Source: Amblyomma americanum
Lineage: Eukaryota; Arthropoda; Arachnida; Ixodida; Ixodidae
Reading direction: 5' to 3'
DNA: 64,000 nt
Assembly (NCBI RefSeq): GCF_052857255.1
Contig: NC_135504.1
Span: forward strand, 142,750,121-142,814,120
The notes under the pieces are model-generated. The model worked only from the letters and a program-made list of their open reading frames with translations, was not told where the DNA came from and ran no database searches. The translations under genes and the position numbers were made by a program. This document shows, piece after piece, positions 10,581 to 23,700 of this stretch (positions are counted from its first letter, which is position 1; the number at the start of each line of letters is the position of its first letter).

Positions 10581-13500
10581 GTTGGAGAAAGTCCGCGTCG
10601 GAGAATGTCCGCGTTGGAGAAAGTCCGCGTTGGAGAAACTCCGTGTTGTAGAAACTCCGCCTTGGAGAAACTTCGCGTTGTAGAAACGACGCGTTGGAGA
10701 TTCTCCGCGTTGGAGAAACTCCGCACTTGAAACACACCGTGCTGGAGAAACTCCGCGTTGGAGAAAGTCCGCGTTGGAGAAGGTCCGCGTTGGAGGAAGT
10801 CCGCGTTGGAGAAAGTCCGCGTTGAAGAAACTTCGCGTTGAAGGAAGTCCGCGTTGGAGAAAGTCCGCGCTGGAGAAACTCCGCGTTGTATAAACTCCGC
10901 GCTGGAGAAACTCCGCGATGGAGAAACTCCGCGACGGACGAACTCCGCGATGGAGAAACTCCGCGTTGGAGAAAAGTCCGCTCTTGAGAAATTCTACGCT
11001 GGAGAAACTCCGCGCTGGAGCAACTCCGCGTTGGAGAAACTCCGCGCTGGAGAAACTCCGTGCTGCATAAAATCTGCGCTGGAGAAACTCCGGGCTGGAG
11101 AAACTCCGCGCTGGAGAAACTCTGTGCTGGACAAACTCTGCGCAGGAGAAACACCGTGTTGGAGAAACTCCGCGCTGGACAAACTTCGCGTTGGAGAAAC
11201 TCCGCGTTGGAGAAACTCCGCGTTGGAGAAACTCCGCGTTGGAGAAAGTCCGCGTTGGAGAGTGTCCGCGATGGGGAAACTCCGCGCTGGAGAAACTCCG
11301 CGTTTGAAAAACTCCGAACTGGAGGAACTCCGCGATGGAGACACTCCGCGCTGGAGAAACTCCGTGTTGGGGAGACTTCGCGTTGAAGAAACGGCGCGTT
11401 GGAGAAGCTCCGCGTTGGAGAAACTCCGCGCTTGAAACACACCGCGCTGGAGAAACTCCGCGTTGGAGAAAGTCAGCGTCGGAGAAGGTCCGCGTTGGAG
11501 AAAGTCCGCGTTGGAGAAAATCCGTGTTGTAGAAAATCCGCCTTGGAGAAACTTCGCGTTGAAGAAACGGCGCGTTGAAGATACTCCGCGTTGGAGAAAC
11601 TCCGCGCTTGAAACACACCGCGCTGGAGAAACTCCGCGTTGGAGAAAGTCCGCGTTGGAGAAGTTCCATGTTGGAGAAAGTCCGCGTTGGAGAAAGTCCG
11701 CGTTGAAGAAACTCCGCGTTGAAGAAAGTCCGCGTTGGAGAAAGTCCGCGCTGGAGAAACTCCGCGTTGTATAAACTCCGCGCTGGAGAAACTCCGCGAT
11801 GGAGAAACTCCTCGGCGGACAAACTCCGCGATGTAGAAACTCCGCGTTGGAGAAAAGTCCGCTCTGGAGAAACTCTACTCTGGAGAAACTCCGCGCTGGA
11901 GCAACTCCGCGTTGGAGAAACTCCCGCTGGAGAAATTCCGTGCTGCATAAAATCTGCGCTGGAGAAACTCCGGGCTGGAGAAACTCCGCGCTGGAGAAAC
12001 TCCGTGCTGGACAAACTCCGCGCTGGAGAAACTCCGTGTTCGAGAAACTCCGCGCTGGAGAAACTTCGCGTTGGAGAAACTGCGCGTTGGAGAAACTCCG
12101 CGTTGGAGAAAGTCCGCGTCGGAGAGAGTCCGCGATGGAGAAACTCCGCGCTGGAGAAACTCCACGTTTGAGGAACTCCGAACTCTAGAAAATCCGCGAT
12201 GGAGACACTCCGGGCTGGAGAAACTCCGCGCTGGAGAAAATCCGTGTTGGAGAAACTCCGCGTTGGGGAAACTTCGCGTTGGAGAAACAGCGCGTTGGAG
12301 ACTCCGCGTTGGAGAAACTCCGCGCTTGAAACACACCGCGCTGGAGAAACTCCGCGTTGGAGAAAGTCCGCGTTGGAGAAAGTCCGCGCTGGGGAAACTC
12401 CGCGTTAAATAAACTCCGCGCTGGAGAAACTCCGCGATGAAGAAAGTCTGCGACGGACAAACTCCGCGATGGAGAAACTCCGCGTTGGAGAAAAGTCCGC
12501 TCTGGAGAAACGCTACGCTGGAGAAACTCCGCGCTGGAGCAACTCCGCGTTGGAGAAACTCCGCGCTGGAAAAACTCCGTGCTGCATTAAATCTGCGCTG
12601 GAGAAACTCCGGGCTGGAGAAACTCCGTGCTGGACACACTCCGCGCTGGAGAAACTCCGTGTTGGAGAAACTCCGCGCTGGAGGAACTTCGCGTTGGAGA
12701 AACTGCGCGTTGGAGAAACTCCGCGTTGGAGAAACTCCGCGTTGGAGAAAGTCCGCGTTGGAGAAAGTCCGCGTTGGAGAGAGTCCGCGATGGAGAAACT
12801 CCGCGCTGGAGAAACTCCGTGTTAGAGAAACTCCGTGTTGGGGAAACTTCGCGTTGGAGAAACTCCGCCTTGGAGAAACTTCGCTTTGAAGAAACGGCGC
12901 GTTGGAGAAACTCCGCGTTAGAGAAACTCCGCGCTTGAAACACACCGCGCTGGAGAAGCACCGCGTTAGAGAAAGTCCGCGTCGGAGAAGGTCCGTGTTG
13001 GAGAAAGTCCGCGTTGGAGAAACTCCGTGTTGTAGAAACTCCGCATTGGAGAAATTTCGCGTTGAAGAAATGGCGCGTTGGAGATACTCCGCGTTGGAGA
13101 AAGTCCGCGTTGGAGAAGGTCCGCGTTGGAGAAAGTCCGCGTTGGAGAAAGTCCGCGCTGGAGAAATTCCGCGTTGTATAAACTCCGCGCTGGAGAAATT
13201 CCGCGATGGAGAATCTCCGCGACGGACAAACTCCGCGATAAAGAAACTCCGCGTTGGAGAAAAGTCTGCTCTGGAGAAACTCTACGCTGGAGAAACTCCG
13301 CGCTGGAGCAGCTCCGCGTTGGAGAAACTCCGCGCTGGAGAAACTCCGTGCTGCATAAAATCTGCGCTGGAGAAACTCCGCGCTGGAGAAATTCCGTGCT
13401 GGACAAACTCCGCGCTGGGGAAACTCCGCGTTGGAGAAAGTCCGCGTTGGAGAAGGTCCGCGTTGGAGAAAGTCCGCTTTGGAGAAAGTCCGCGTTGGAG

Positions 13501-15335
13501 AAACTCCGCGTTGAAGAAAGTCCGCGTTGGAGAAAGTCCGCGCTGGAGAAACTCCGCCTTGGAGAAACATCGCTTTGAAGAAACGGCGCGTTGGAGAAAC
13601 TCCGCGTTAGAGAAACTCCGCGCTTGAAACACACCGCGCTGGAGAAACTCCGCTTTGGAGAAAGTCTGCGTTGGAGAAGGTCCGCGTTGGAGAAAGTCCG
13701 CGCTGGAGAAAGTCCGCGTTGGAGAAACTCCGCTTTGAAGAAAGTCCGTGTTGGAGAAAGTCCGCGCTGGAGAAATTCCGCGTTGTATAAACTCCGCGCT
13801 GGAGAAACTCCGCGATGGAGAAACTCCGCGACGGACAAACTCCGCGATGTAGAAACTCCGCGTTGGAGAAAAGTCCGCTCTGGAGAAACTCTACGCTGGA
13901 GAAACTCCGCGCTGGAGCAACTCCGCGTTGGAGAAACTCCGCGCTGGCGAAATTCCGTGCTGCGCAAAATCTGCGCTGGAGAAACTCCGGGCTGGAGAAA
14001 CTCCGCGCTGGAGAAACTCCGTGCTGGACAAACTCCGCGCTGGAGAAACTCTGTGTTGGAGAAACTCCGCGTTGAAGAAAGTCCGCGTTGGAGAAAGTCC
14101 GCGCTGGAGAAACTCCGCCTTGGAGAAACATCGCTTTGAAGAAACGGCGCGTTGGAGAAACTCCGCGTTAGAGAAACTCCGCGCTTGAAACACACCGCGC
14201 TGGAGAAACTCCGCTTTGGAGAAAGTCTGCGTTGGAGAAGGTCCGCGTTGGAGAAAGTCCGCGCTGGAGAAACTCCGCGTTGCATAAACTCCGCGCTGGA
14301 GAAATTCCGCGATGGAGAAACTCCGCGACGGACAAACTCCGCGATGTAGAAACTCCGCGTTGGAGAAAAGTCCGCTCTGGAGAAACTCTACGCTGGAGCA
14401 ACTCCGCGTTGGAGAAACTCCCGCTGGAGAAATTCAGTGCTGATAAAATCTGCGCTGGAGAAACTCCGGGCTGGAGAAACTCCGCGCTGGAGGAACTCCG
14501 CGCTGGACAAACTCCGCGCTGGAGAAACTCCGTGTTGGAGAAACTCCGCGCTGGAGAAACTTCGCGTTGGAGAAACTGCGCGTTGGAGAAACTGCGCGTT
14601 GGAGAAACTCCGCGTTGGAGAAACTCCACGTTGGAGAAAGTCCGCGTTGGAGAGAGTCCGCGATGGAGAAACTCCGCGCTGGAGAAACTCCGCGTTTGAG
14701 AAACGCCGAACTGGAGAAACTCCGCGATGGAGACACTCCGCGCTGGAGAAACTCTGCGCTGGAGAAACTCCGTGTTAGAGAAACTCCGTGTTGGGGAAAC
14801 TTCGCGTTGGAGAAACTCCGCCTTTGAGAAACTTCGCTTTGAAGAAACGGCGCGTTGGAGAAACTCCGCGTTAGAGAAACTCCGCGCTTGAAACACACCG
14901 CGCTGGAGAAACACCGCGTTGGAGAAAAGTCTGCTCTGGAGAAACTCTACGCTGGAGAAACTCCGCGCTGGAGCAACTCCGCGTTGGAGAAACTCCGCGC
15001 TGGAGAAACTCCGTGCTGCATAAAATCTGCGCTGGAGAAACTCCGCGCTGGAGAAATTCCGTGCTGGACAAACTCCGCGCTGGGGAAACTCCGTGTTGGA
15101 GAAACTCCGCGCTGGAGAAACTTTGCGTTGGAGAAACTGCGCGTTGGAGAAACTCCGCGTTGGAGAAACTCCGCGTTGAAGAAAGTCTGCGTTGGAGAAA
15201 GTCCGCGCTGGAGAAACTCCGCCTTGGAGAAACATCGCTTTGAAGATACGGCGCGTTGGAGAAACTCCGCGTTAGAGAAACTCCGCGCTTGAAACACACC
15301 GCGCTGGAGAAACTCCGCTTTGGAGAAAGTCTGCG
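10581..15335. repeat. 4.6-kb tandem duplication, copy B
   Basis: Repeats copy A base for base over long runs. The left junction near 10580 is visible: upstream reads CTTTGGAGAAAGTCTGCG, then the text switches to the copy A start GTCCGCGTCGGAGAATG. The right end repeats the sequence that ended copy A (GTTAGAG, CTTGAAACACACC, CTTTGGAGAAAGTCTGCG) and continues into family I at about 15335. That is the arrangement expected for a tandem duplication. Copy B is about 194 bp longer, mainly from a 144-bp segment around 14.1-14.25 kb. Confidence 0.9.
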
Positions 15336-18300
15336 TTGGAGAAGGTCCGCGTTGGAGAAAGTCCGCGTTGGAGAAAGTCCGCGTTGGAGAAACTCCGCTT
15401 TGAAGAAAGTCCGCGTTGGAGAAAGTCCGCGCTGGAGACTCCGCGTTGCATAAACTCCGCGCTGGAGAAACTCCGCGATGGAGAAACTCCGCGACGGACA
15501 AACTCCGCGATGTAGAAACTCCGCGTTGGAGAAAAGTTCGCTCTGGAGAAACTCTACGCTGGAGAAACTCCGCGCTGGAGCAACTCCGCGTTTGAGAAAC
15601 TCCCGCTGGAGAAATTCAGTGCTGATAAAATCTGCGCTGGAGAAACTCCGGGCTGGATAAACTCCGCGCAGGAGGAACTCCGTGCTGGACAAACTCCGCG
15701 CTGGAGAAACTCCGTGTTGGAGAAACTCCGCGCTGGAGAAACTTCGCGTTGGAGAAACTGCGCGTTGAAGAAACTGCGCGTTGGAGAAACTCCGCGTTGG
15801 AGAAACTCCACGTTGGAGAAAGTCCGCGTTGGAGAAAGTCCGCGTTGGAGAGAGTCGCGATGGAGAAACTCTGCGCTGGAGAAATTCCACGTTTGAGAAA
15901 CTCCGAACTGGTGAAACTCCGCGATGGAGACACTCCGCGCTGGAGAAACTCCGCGCTGGAGAAACTCCGTGTTGGGGAAACTTCGAGTTGGAGAAACGGC
16001 GCGTTGGAGAAGCTCCGCGTTGGAGAAAGTCCGCGTTGGAGAAGGTCCGCGTTGGAGAAAGTCCGCGTTGGAGACACTCCGCGCTGGAGAAACTCTGCGC
16101 TGGAGAAACTCCGTGTTAGAGAAACTCCGTGTTGGGGAAACTTCGCGTTGGAGAAACTCCGCCTTTGAGAAACTTCGCTTTGAAGAAACGGCGCGTTGGA
16201 GAAACTCCGCGTTAGAGAAACTCCGCGCTTGAAACACACCGCGCTGGAGAAACACCGCGTTGGAGAAAGTCCGCGTCGGAGAAGGTCCGTGTTGGAGAAA
16301 GTCCGCGTTGGAGAAACTCCGTGTTGTAGAAACTCCGCATTGGAGAAATTTCGCGTTGAAGAAACGGCGCGTTGGAGATACTCCGCGTTGGAGAAAGTCC
16401 GCGTGGGAGAAGGTCCGCGTTGGAGAAAGTCCGCGTTGGAGAAAGTCCGCGCTGGAGGAACTCCGCGTTGTATAAACTCCGCGCTGGAGAAATTTCGCGA
16501 TGGAGAATCTCCGCGACGGACAAACTCCGCGATAAAGAAACTCCGCGTTGGAGAAAAGTCTGCTCTGGAGAAACTCTACGCTGGAGAAACTCCGCGCTGG
16601 AGCAACTCCGCGTTGGAGAAACTCCGCGCTGGAGAAACTCCGTGCTGCATAAAATCTGCGCTGGAGAAACTCCGCGCTGGAGAAATTCCGTGCTGGACAA
16701 ACTCCGCGCTGGGGAAACTCCGTGTTGGAGAAACTCCGCGCTGGAGAAACTTTGCGTTGGAGAAACTGCGCGTTGGAGAAACTCCGCGTTGGAGAAACTT
16801 CGCGTTGAAGAAAGTCTGCGTTGGAGAAAGTCCGCGCTGGAGAAACTCCGCCTTGGAGAAACATCGCTTTGAAGATACGGCGCGTTGGAGAAACTCCGCG
16901 TTAGAGAAACTCCGCGCTTGAAACACACCGCGCTGGAGAAACTCCGCTTTGGAGAAAGTCTGCGTTGGAGAAGGTCCGCGTTGGAGAAAGTCCGCGTTGG
17001 AGAAAGTCCGCGTTGGAGAAACTCCGCTTTGAAGAAAGTCCGCGTTGGAGAAAGTCCGCGCTGGAGACTCCGCGTTGCATAAACTCCGCACTGGAGAAAC
17101 TCCGCGATGGAGAAACTCCGCGACGGACAAACTCCGCGATGTCGAAACTCCGCGTTGGAGAAAAGTTCGCTCTGGAGAAACTCTACGCTGGAGAAACTCC
17201 GCGCTGGAGCAACTCCGCGTTTGAGAAACTCCCGCTGGAGAAATTCAGTGCTGATAAAATCTGCGCTGGAGAAACTCCGGGCTGGATAAACTCCGCGCTG
17301 GAGGAACTCCGTGCTGGACAAACTCCGCGCTGGAGAAACTCCGTGTTGGAGAAACTCCGCGCTGGAGAAACTTCGCGTTGGAGAAACTGCGCGTTGAAGA
17401 AACTGCGCGTTGGAGAAACTCCGCGTTGGAGAAACTCCACGTTGGAGAAAGTCCGCGTTGGAGAAAGTCCGCGTTGGAGAGAGTCGCGATGGAGAAACTC
17501 TGCGCTGGAGAAATTCCACGTTTGAGAAACTCCGAACTGGTGAAACTCCGCGATGGAGACACTCCGCGCTGGAGAAACTCCGCGCTGGAGAAACTCCGTG
17601 TTGGGGAAACTTCGAGTTGGAGAAACGGCGCGTTGGAGAAGCTCCGCGTTGGAGAAAGTCCGCGTTGGAGAAGGTCCGCGTTGGAGAAAGTCCGCGTTGG
17701 AGAAAGTCCGCGTTGGAGAAACTCCGCGTTGAAGAAAGTCCGCGTTGGAGAAAGTCCGCGCTTGAGAAACTCCGCCTTGGAGAAACATCGCTTTGAAGAA
17801 ACGGCGCGTTGGAGAAACTCCGCGTTAGAGAAACTCCGCGCTTGAAACACACCGCGCTGGAGAAACTCCGCTTTGGAGAAAGTCTGCGTTGGAGAAGGTC
17901 CGCGTTGGAGAAAGTCCGCGTTGGAGAAACTCCGCTTTGAAGAAAGTCCGCGTTGGAGAAAGTCCGCGCTGGAGAAATTCCGCGTTGTATAAACTCCGCG
18001 CTGGAGAAACTCCGCGATGGAGAAACTCCGCGACGGACAAACTCCGCGTTGGAGAAACTCCCGCTGGAGAAATTCAGTGCTGCATAAAATCTGCGCTGGA
18101 GAAACTCCGGGCTGGAGAAACTCCGCGCTGGAGGAACTCCGTGCTGGACAAACTCCGCGCTGGAGAAACTCCGTGTTGGAGAAACTCCGCGCTGGAGAAA
18201 CTTCGCGTTGGAGAAACTGCGCGTTGGAGAAACTGCGCGTTGGAGAAACTCCACGTTGGAGAAAGTCTGCGTTGGAGAAAGTCCGCGTTGGAGAGAGTCC

Positions 18301-19250
18301 GCGATGGAGAGAGTCGCGATGGAGAAACTCTGCGCTGGAGAAATCCCACGTTTGAGAAACTCCGAACTGGTGAAACTCCGCGATGGAGACACTCCGCGCT
18401 GGAGAAACTCCGCGCTAGAGAGATTCCGTGTTGGGGAAACTTCAAGTTGGAGAAACGGCGCGTTGGAGAAGCTCCGCGTTGGAGAAAGTCCGCGTTGGAG
18501 AAGGTCCGCGTTGGAGAAAGTCCGCGTTGGAGAAAGTCCGCGTTGGAGAAACTCCCGCTGGAGAAATTCAGTGCTGCATAAAATCTGCGCTGGAGAAACT
18601 CCGGGCTGGAGAAACTCCGCGCTGGAGGAACTCCGTGCTGGACAAACTCCGCGCTGGAGAAACTCCGTGTTGGAGAAACTCCGCGCTGGAGAAACTTCGC
18701 GTTGGAGAAACTGCGCGTTGGAGAAACTGCGCGTTGGAGAAACTCCGCGTTGGAGAAACTCCACGTTGGAGAAAGTCCGCGTTGGAGAAAGTCCGCGATG
18801 GAGAGAGTCGCGATGGAGAAACTCTGCGCTGGAGAAATTCCACGTTTGAGAAACTCCGAACTGGTGAAACTCCGCGATGGAGACACTCCGCGCTGGAGAA
18901 ACTCCTTGTTGGGGAAACTTCGAGTTGGAGAAACGGCGCGTTGGAGAAGCTCCGCGTTGGAGAAAGTCCGCGTTGGAGAAGGTCCGCGTTGGAGAAAGTC
19001 TGCGTTGGAGAAAGTCCGCGTTGGAGAAACTCCGCGTTGAAGAAAGTCCGCGTTGGAGAAATTCAGTGCTGCATAAAATCTGCGCTGGAGAAACTCCGGG
19101 CTGGAGAAACTCCGCGCTGGAGGAACTCCGTGCTGGACAAACTCCGCGCTGGAGAAACTCCGTGTTGGAGAAACTCCGCGCTGGAGAAACTCCACGTTGG
19201 AGAAAGTCTGCGTTGGAGAAAGTCCGCGTTGGAGAGAGTCCGCGATGGAG
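15336..19250. repeat. Family I HOR stretch, second copy
   Basis: Markers AACTGGTGAAAC occur near 15907, 17538, 18369 and 18850. About 15.26-16.1 kb is repeated at 16.89-17.7 kb with an offset of 1629 bp. About 16.1-18.8 kb is matched by 24.2-26.9 kb at offsets of 8087 falling to 8007 and later changing with further indels. At 18040 about 80 bp are missing relative to 26060-26140, including the GATGTAG, CTCTGG and CTCTACG landmarks. The longest open frame in the window (minus, 16212-19559, 1,115 codons) spans this block and is a repeat by-product. Confidence 0.83.
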
Positions 19251-20740
19251 AGAGTCGCGATGGAGAAACTCTGCGCTGGAGAAATTCCACGTTTGAGAAA
19301 CTCCGAACTGGTGAAACTCCGCGATGGAGACACTCCGCGCTGGAGAAACTCCGCGCTGGAGAAACTCCGTGTTGGGGAAACTTCGAGTTGGAGAAACGGC
19401 GCGTTGGAGAAGCTCCGCGTTGGAGAAAGCCCGCGTTGGAGAAGGTCCGCGTTGGAGAAAGTCCGCGTTGGAGAAAGTCCGCGTTGGAGAAACTCCGCGT
19501 TGAAGAAAGTCCGCGTTGGAGAAAGTCCGCGCTGGAGAAACTCCGCCTTGGAGAAACATCGCTTTGAAGAAATGGCGCGTTGGAGAAACTCCGCGTTAGA
19601 GAAACTCCGTGCTTGAAACACACCGCGCTGCAGAAACTCCGCTTTGGAGAAAGTCTGCGTTAGAGAAGGTCCGCGTTGGAGATACTCCGCGTTGGAGAAA
19701 GTCCGCGTTGGAGAAGGTCCGCGTTGGAGAAAGTCCGCGTTGGAGAAAGTCCGCGCTGGAGAAACTCTGCGTTGTATAAACTCCGCGCTGGAGAAATTCC
19801 GCGATGGAGAATCTCCGCGACGGACAAACTCCGCGATAAAGAAACTCCGCGTTGGAGAAAAGTCTGCTCTGGAGAAACTCTACGCTGGAGAAACTCCGCG
19901 CTGGAGCAACTCCGCGTTGGAGAAACTCCGCGCTGGAGAAACTCCGTGCTGCATAAAATCTGCGCTGGAGAAACTCCGGGCTGGAGAAACTCCGCGCTGG
20001 AGAAATTCCGTGCTGGACAAACTCCGCGCTGGGGAAACTCCGTGTTGGAGAAACTCCGCGCTGGAGAAACTGCGTTGGAGAAACTGCGCGTTGGAGAAAC
20101 TCCGCTTTGGAGAAACTCCGCGTTGGAAAAACTCCGCGTTGGAGAAAGTCCGCGTTGGAGAGAGTCGCGATGGAGAAACTCCGCGCTGGAGAAATTCCAC
20201 GTTTGAGAAACTCCGAACTGGAGAAACTCCGCGATGGAGACACTCCGCGCTGGAGAAACTCCGCGCTGGAGAAACTCTGTGTTGGGGAAACTTCGCGTTG
20301 GAGAAACGGCGCGTTGGAGAAGCTCCGCGTTGGAGAAACTCCGCGGTTGAAACACACCGCGCTGGAGAAACTCCGCGTTGGAGAAAGTCCGCGTTGGAGA
20401 AGGTCCGCGTTGGAGAAAGTCCGCGTTGGAGAAAGTCCGCGTTGGAGAAACTCCGTGTTGAAGAAAATCCGCGTTGGAGAAAGTCCGCGCTGGAGAAACT
20501 CCGCCTTGGAGAAACATCGCTTTGAAGAAACGGCGCGTTGGAGAAACTCCGCGTTAGAGAAACTCCGCGCTTGAAACACACCGCGCTGGAGAAACTCCGC
20601 GTTGGAGGAAGTCCGCGTCGGAGAAGGTCCGCGTTGGAGAAAGTACGCGTTGGAGAAAATCCGTGTTGTAGAAACTCCGCCTTGGAGAAACTTCGCGTTG
20701 AAGAAACGGCGCGTTGGAGATACTCCGCGTTGGAGAAACT
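19251..20740. repeat. Three-copy dispersed block, copy 2
   Basis: Matches 29507-30996 at a constant offset of 10256 bp (641 monomers). Few substitutions are visible, for example CTGCAG at about 19628 where the partner reads CTGGAG. The shared private variant GTTAGAGAAGG groups it with copy 3 rather than with copy 1 at 4.2 kb. The right end diverges near 20740: here a CTCCCGCTGG unit follows, whereas copy 3 continues to CTTGAAACACACC. Confidence 0.88.
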
Positions 20741-23700
20741 CCCGCTGGAGAAATTCAGTGCTGCATAAAATCTGCGCTGGAGAAACTCAGGGCTGGAGAA
20801 ACTCCGCGCTGGAGGAACTCCGTGCTTGACAAACTCCGCGCTGGAGAAACTCCGTGTTGAAGAAACTCCGCGCTGGAGAAACTCCGCGCTGGAGAAACTT
20901 TGCGTTGGAGAAACTGCGCGTTGGAGAAACTCCGCGTTGGAGAAACTCCACGTTGGAGAAAGTCTGCGTTGGAGAAAGTCCGCGTTGGAGAGAGTCCGCG
21001 ATGGAGAAACTCCGCGCTGGAGAAACTCCGCGTTTGAGAAACTCCGAACTGGAGAAACTCCGCGATGGAGACACTCCGCGCTGGAGAAACTCCGTTTTGG
21101 AGAAACTCCGTGTTGGAGAAACGTCGCGTTGGAGAAACTCCGCGTTAGAGAATCTCCGCGCTTGAAACACACCGCGCTGGAGAAACTCCGCGTTGTAGAA
21201 AGTCCGCGTCGGAGAATGTCCGCGTTGGAGAAAGTCCGCGTTGGAGAAACTCCGTGTTGTAGAAACTCCGCCTTGGAGAAACTTCGCGTTGAAGAAACGG
21301 CGCGTTGGAGATTCTCCGCGTTGGAGAAACTCCGCACTTGAAACACACCGCGCTGGAGAAACTCCGCGTTGGAGAAAGTCCGCGTTGGAGAAGGTCCGCG
21401 TTGGAGGAAGTCCGCGTTGTATAAACTCCGCGCTGGAGAAACTCCGCGATGGAGAAACTCCGCGACGGACAAACTCCGCGATGTAGAAACTCCGCGTTGG
21501 AGAAAAGTCCGCTCTGGAGAAACTCTACGCTGGAGAAACTACGCGCTGGAGCAACTCCGCGTTGGAGAAACTCCCGCTGGAGAAATTCAGTGCTGCATAA
21601 AATCTGCGCTGGAGAAACTCAGGGCTGGAGAAACTCCGCGCTGGAGGAACTCCGTGCTGGACAAACTCCGCGCTGGAGAAACTCCGTGTTGGAGAAACTC
21701 CGCGCTGGAGAAACTCCGCGCTGGAGAAACTTTGCGTTGGAGAAACTGCGCGTTGGAGAAACTCCGCGTTGGAGAAACTCCACGTTGGAGAAAGTCTGCG
21801 TTGGAGAAAGTCCGCGTTGGAGAGAGTCCGAGATGGAGAAACTCCGCGCTGGAGAAACTCCGCGTTTGAGAAACTCCGAACTGGAGAAACTCCGCGATGG
21901 AGACACTCCGCGCTGGAGAAACTTCGTTTTGGAGAAACTCCGTGTTGGAGAAACGTCGCGTTGGAGAAACTCCGCGTTAGAGAATCTCCGCGCTTGAAAC
22001 ACACCGCGCTGGAGAAACTCCGCGTTGGAGAAAGTCCGCGTCGGAGAATGTCCGCGTTGGAGAAAGTCCGCGTTGGAGAAACTCCGTGTTGTAGAAACTC
22101 CGCCTTGGAGAAACTTCGCGTTGAAGAAACGACGCGTTGGAGATTCTCCGCGTTGGAGAAACTCCGCACTTGAAACACACCGCGCTGGAGAAACTCCGCG
22201 TTGGAGAAAGTCCGCGTTGGAGAAGGTCCGCGTTGGAGGAAGTCCGCGTTGGAGAAAGTCCGCTTTGAAGAAACTTCGCGTTGAAGGAAGTCCGCGTTGG
22301 AGAAAGTCCGCGCTGGAGAAACTCCGCGTTGTATAAACTCCGCGCTGGAGAAACTCCGCGATGGAGAAACTCCGCGACGGACGAACTCCGCGATGGAGAA
22401 ACTCCGCGTTGGAGAAAAGTCCGCTCTTGAGAAATTCTACGCTGGAGAAACTCCGCGCTGGAGCAACTCCGCGTTGGAGAAACTCCGCGCTGGAGAAACT
22501 CCGTGCTGCATAAAATCTGCGCTGGAGAAACTCCGGGCTGGAGAAACTCCGCGCTGGAGAAACTCTGTGCTGGACAAACTCTGCGCAGGAGAAACTCCGT
22601 GTTGGAGAAACTCCGCGCTGGAGAAACTTCGCGTTGGAGAAACTCCGCGTTGGAGAAACTCCGCGTTGGAGAAACTCCGCGTTGGAGAAAGTCCGCGTTG
22701 GAGAGTGTCCGCGATGGGGAAACTCCGCGCTGGAGAAACTCCGCGTTTGAAAAACTCCGAACTGGAGGAACTCCGCGATGGAGACACTCCGCGCTGGAGA
22801 AACTCCGTGTTGGGGAGACTTCGCGTTGAAGAAACGGCGCGTTGGAGAAGCTCCGCGTTGGAGAAACTCCGCGCTTGAAACACACCGCGCTGGAGAAACT
22901 CCGCGTTGGAGAAAGTCAGCGTCGGAGAAGGTCCGCGTTGGAGAAAGTCCGCGTTGGGGAAAATCCGTGTTGTAGAAACTCCGCCTTGGAGAAGCTTCGC
23001 GTTGAAGAAACGGCGCGATGAAGATACTCCGCGTTGGAGAAACTCCGCGCTTGAAACACACCGCGCTGGAGAAACTCCGCGTTGGAGAAAGTCCGCGTTG
23101 GAGAAGGTCCATGTTGGAGAAAGTCCGCGTTGAAGAAAGTCCGCGTTGGAGAAACTCCGCGTTGAAGAAAGTCCGCGTTGGAGAAAGTCCGCGCTGGAGA
23201 AACTCCGCGTTGTATAAACTCCGCGCTGGAGAAACTCCGCGATGGAGAAACTCCGCGACGGACAAACTCCGCGATGTAGAAACTCCGCGTTGGAGAAAAG
23301 TCCGCTCTGGAGAAACTCTACGCTGGAGAAACTCCGCGCTGGAGCAACTCCGCGTTGGAGAAACTCCGCGCTGGCGAAATTCCGTGCTGCATAAAATCTG
23401 CGCTGGAGAAACTCCGGGCTGGAGAAACTCCGCGCTGGAGAAACTCCGTGCTGGACAAACTCCGCGCTGGAGAAACTCTGTGTTGGAGAAACTCCGCGTT
23501 GAAGAAAGTCCGCGTTGGAGAAAGTCCGCGCTGGAGAAACTCCGCCTTGGAGAAACATCGCTTTGAAGAAACGGCGCGTTGGAGAAACTCCGCGTTAGAG
23601 AAACTCCGCGCTTGAAACACACCGCGCTGGAGAAACTCCGCTTTGGAGAAAGTCTGCGTTGGAGAAGGTCCGCGTTGGAGAAAGTCCGCGCTGGAGAAAC

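Noticed and set aside
16212..19559. Minus-strand open frame of 1,115 codons, and similar ones at 54868-57327, 1213-3621, 35802-38195 and 32964-35297, as protein genes
   Set aside because: The stop-free consensus makes all six frames open by default. HOR lengths break frame, forward and reverse frames overlap over the whole window, and no start context, introns or non-repeat domain is visible. Frame-length asymmetry is explained by the number of codons one step from a stop.
20285..20315. CENP-B box-like text, CTTCGCGTTGGAGAAACGG (also with CTTCGAG in family I modules)
   Set aside because: It has TTCG and CGG, but 11 bases lie between them instead of the 7 in the CENP-B core pattern. The similarity follows from two adjacent variant monomers.
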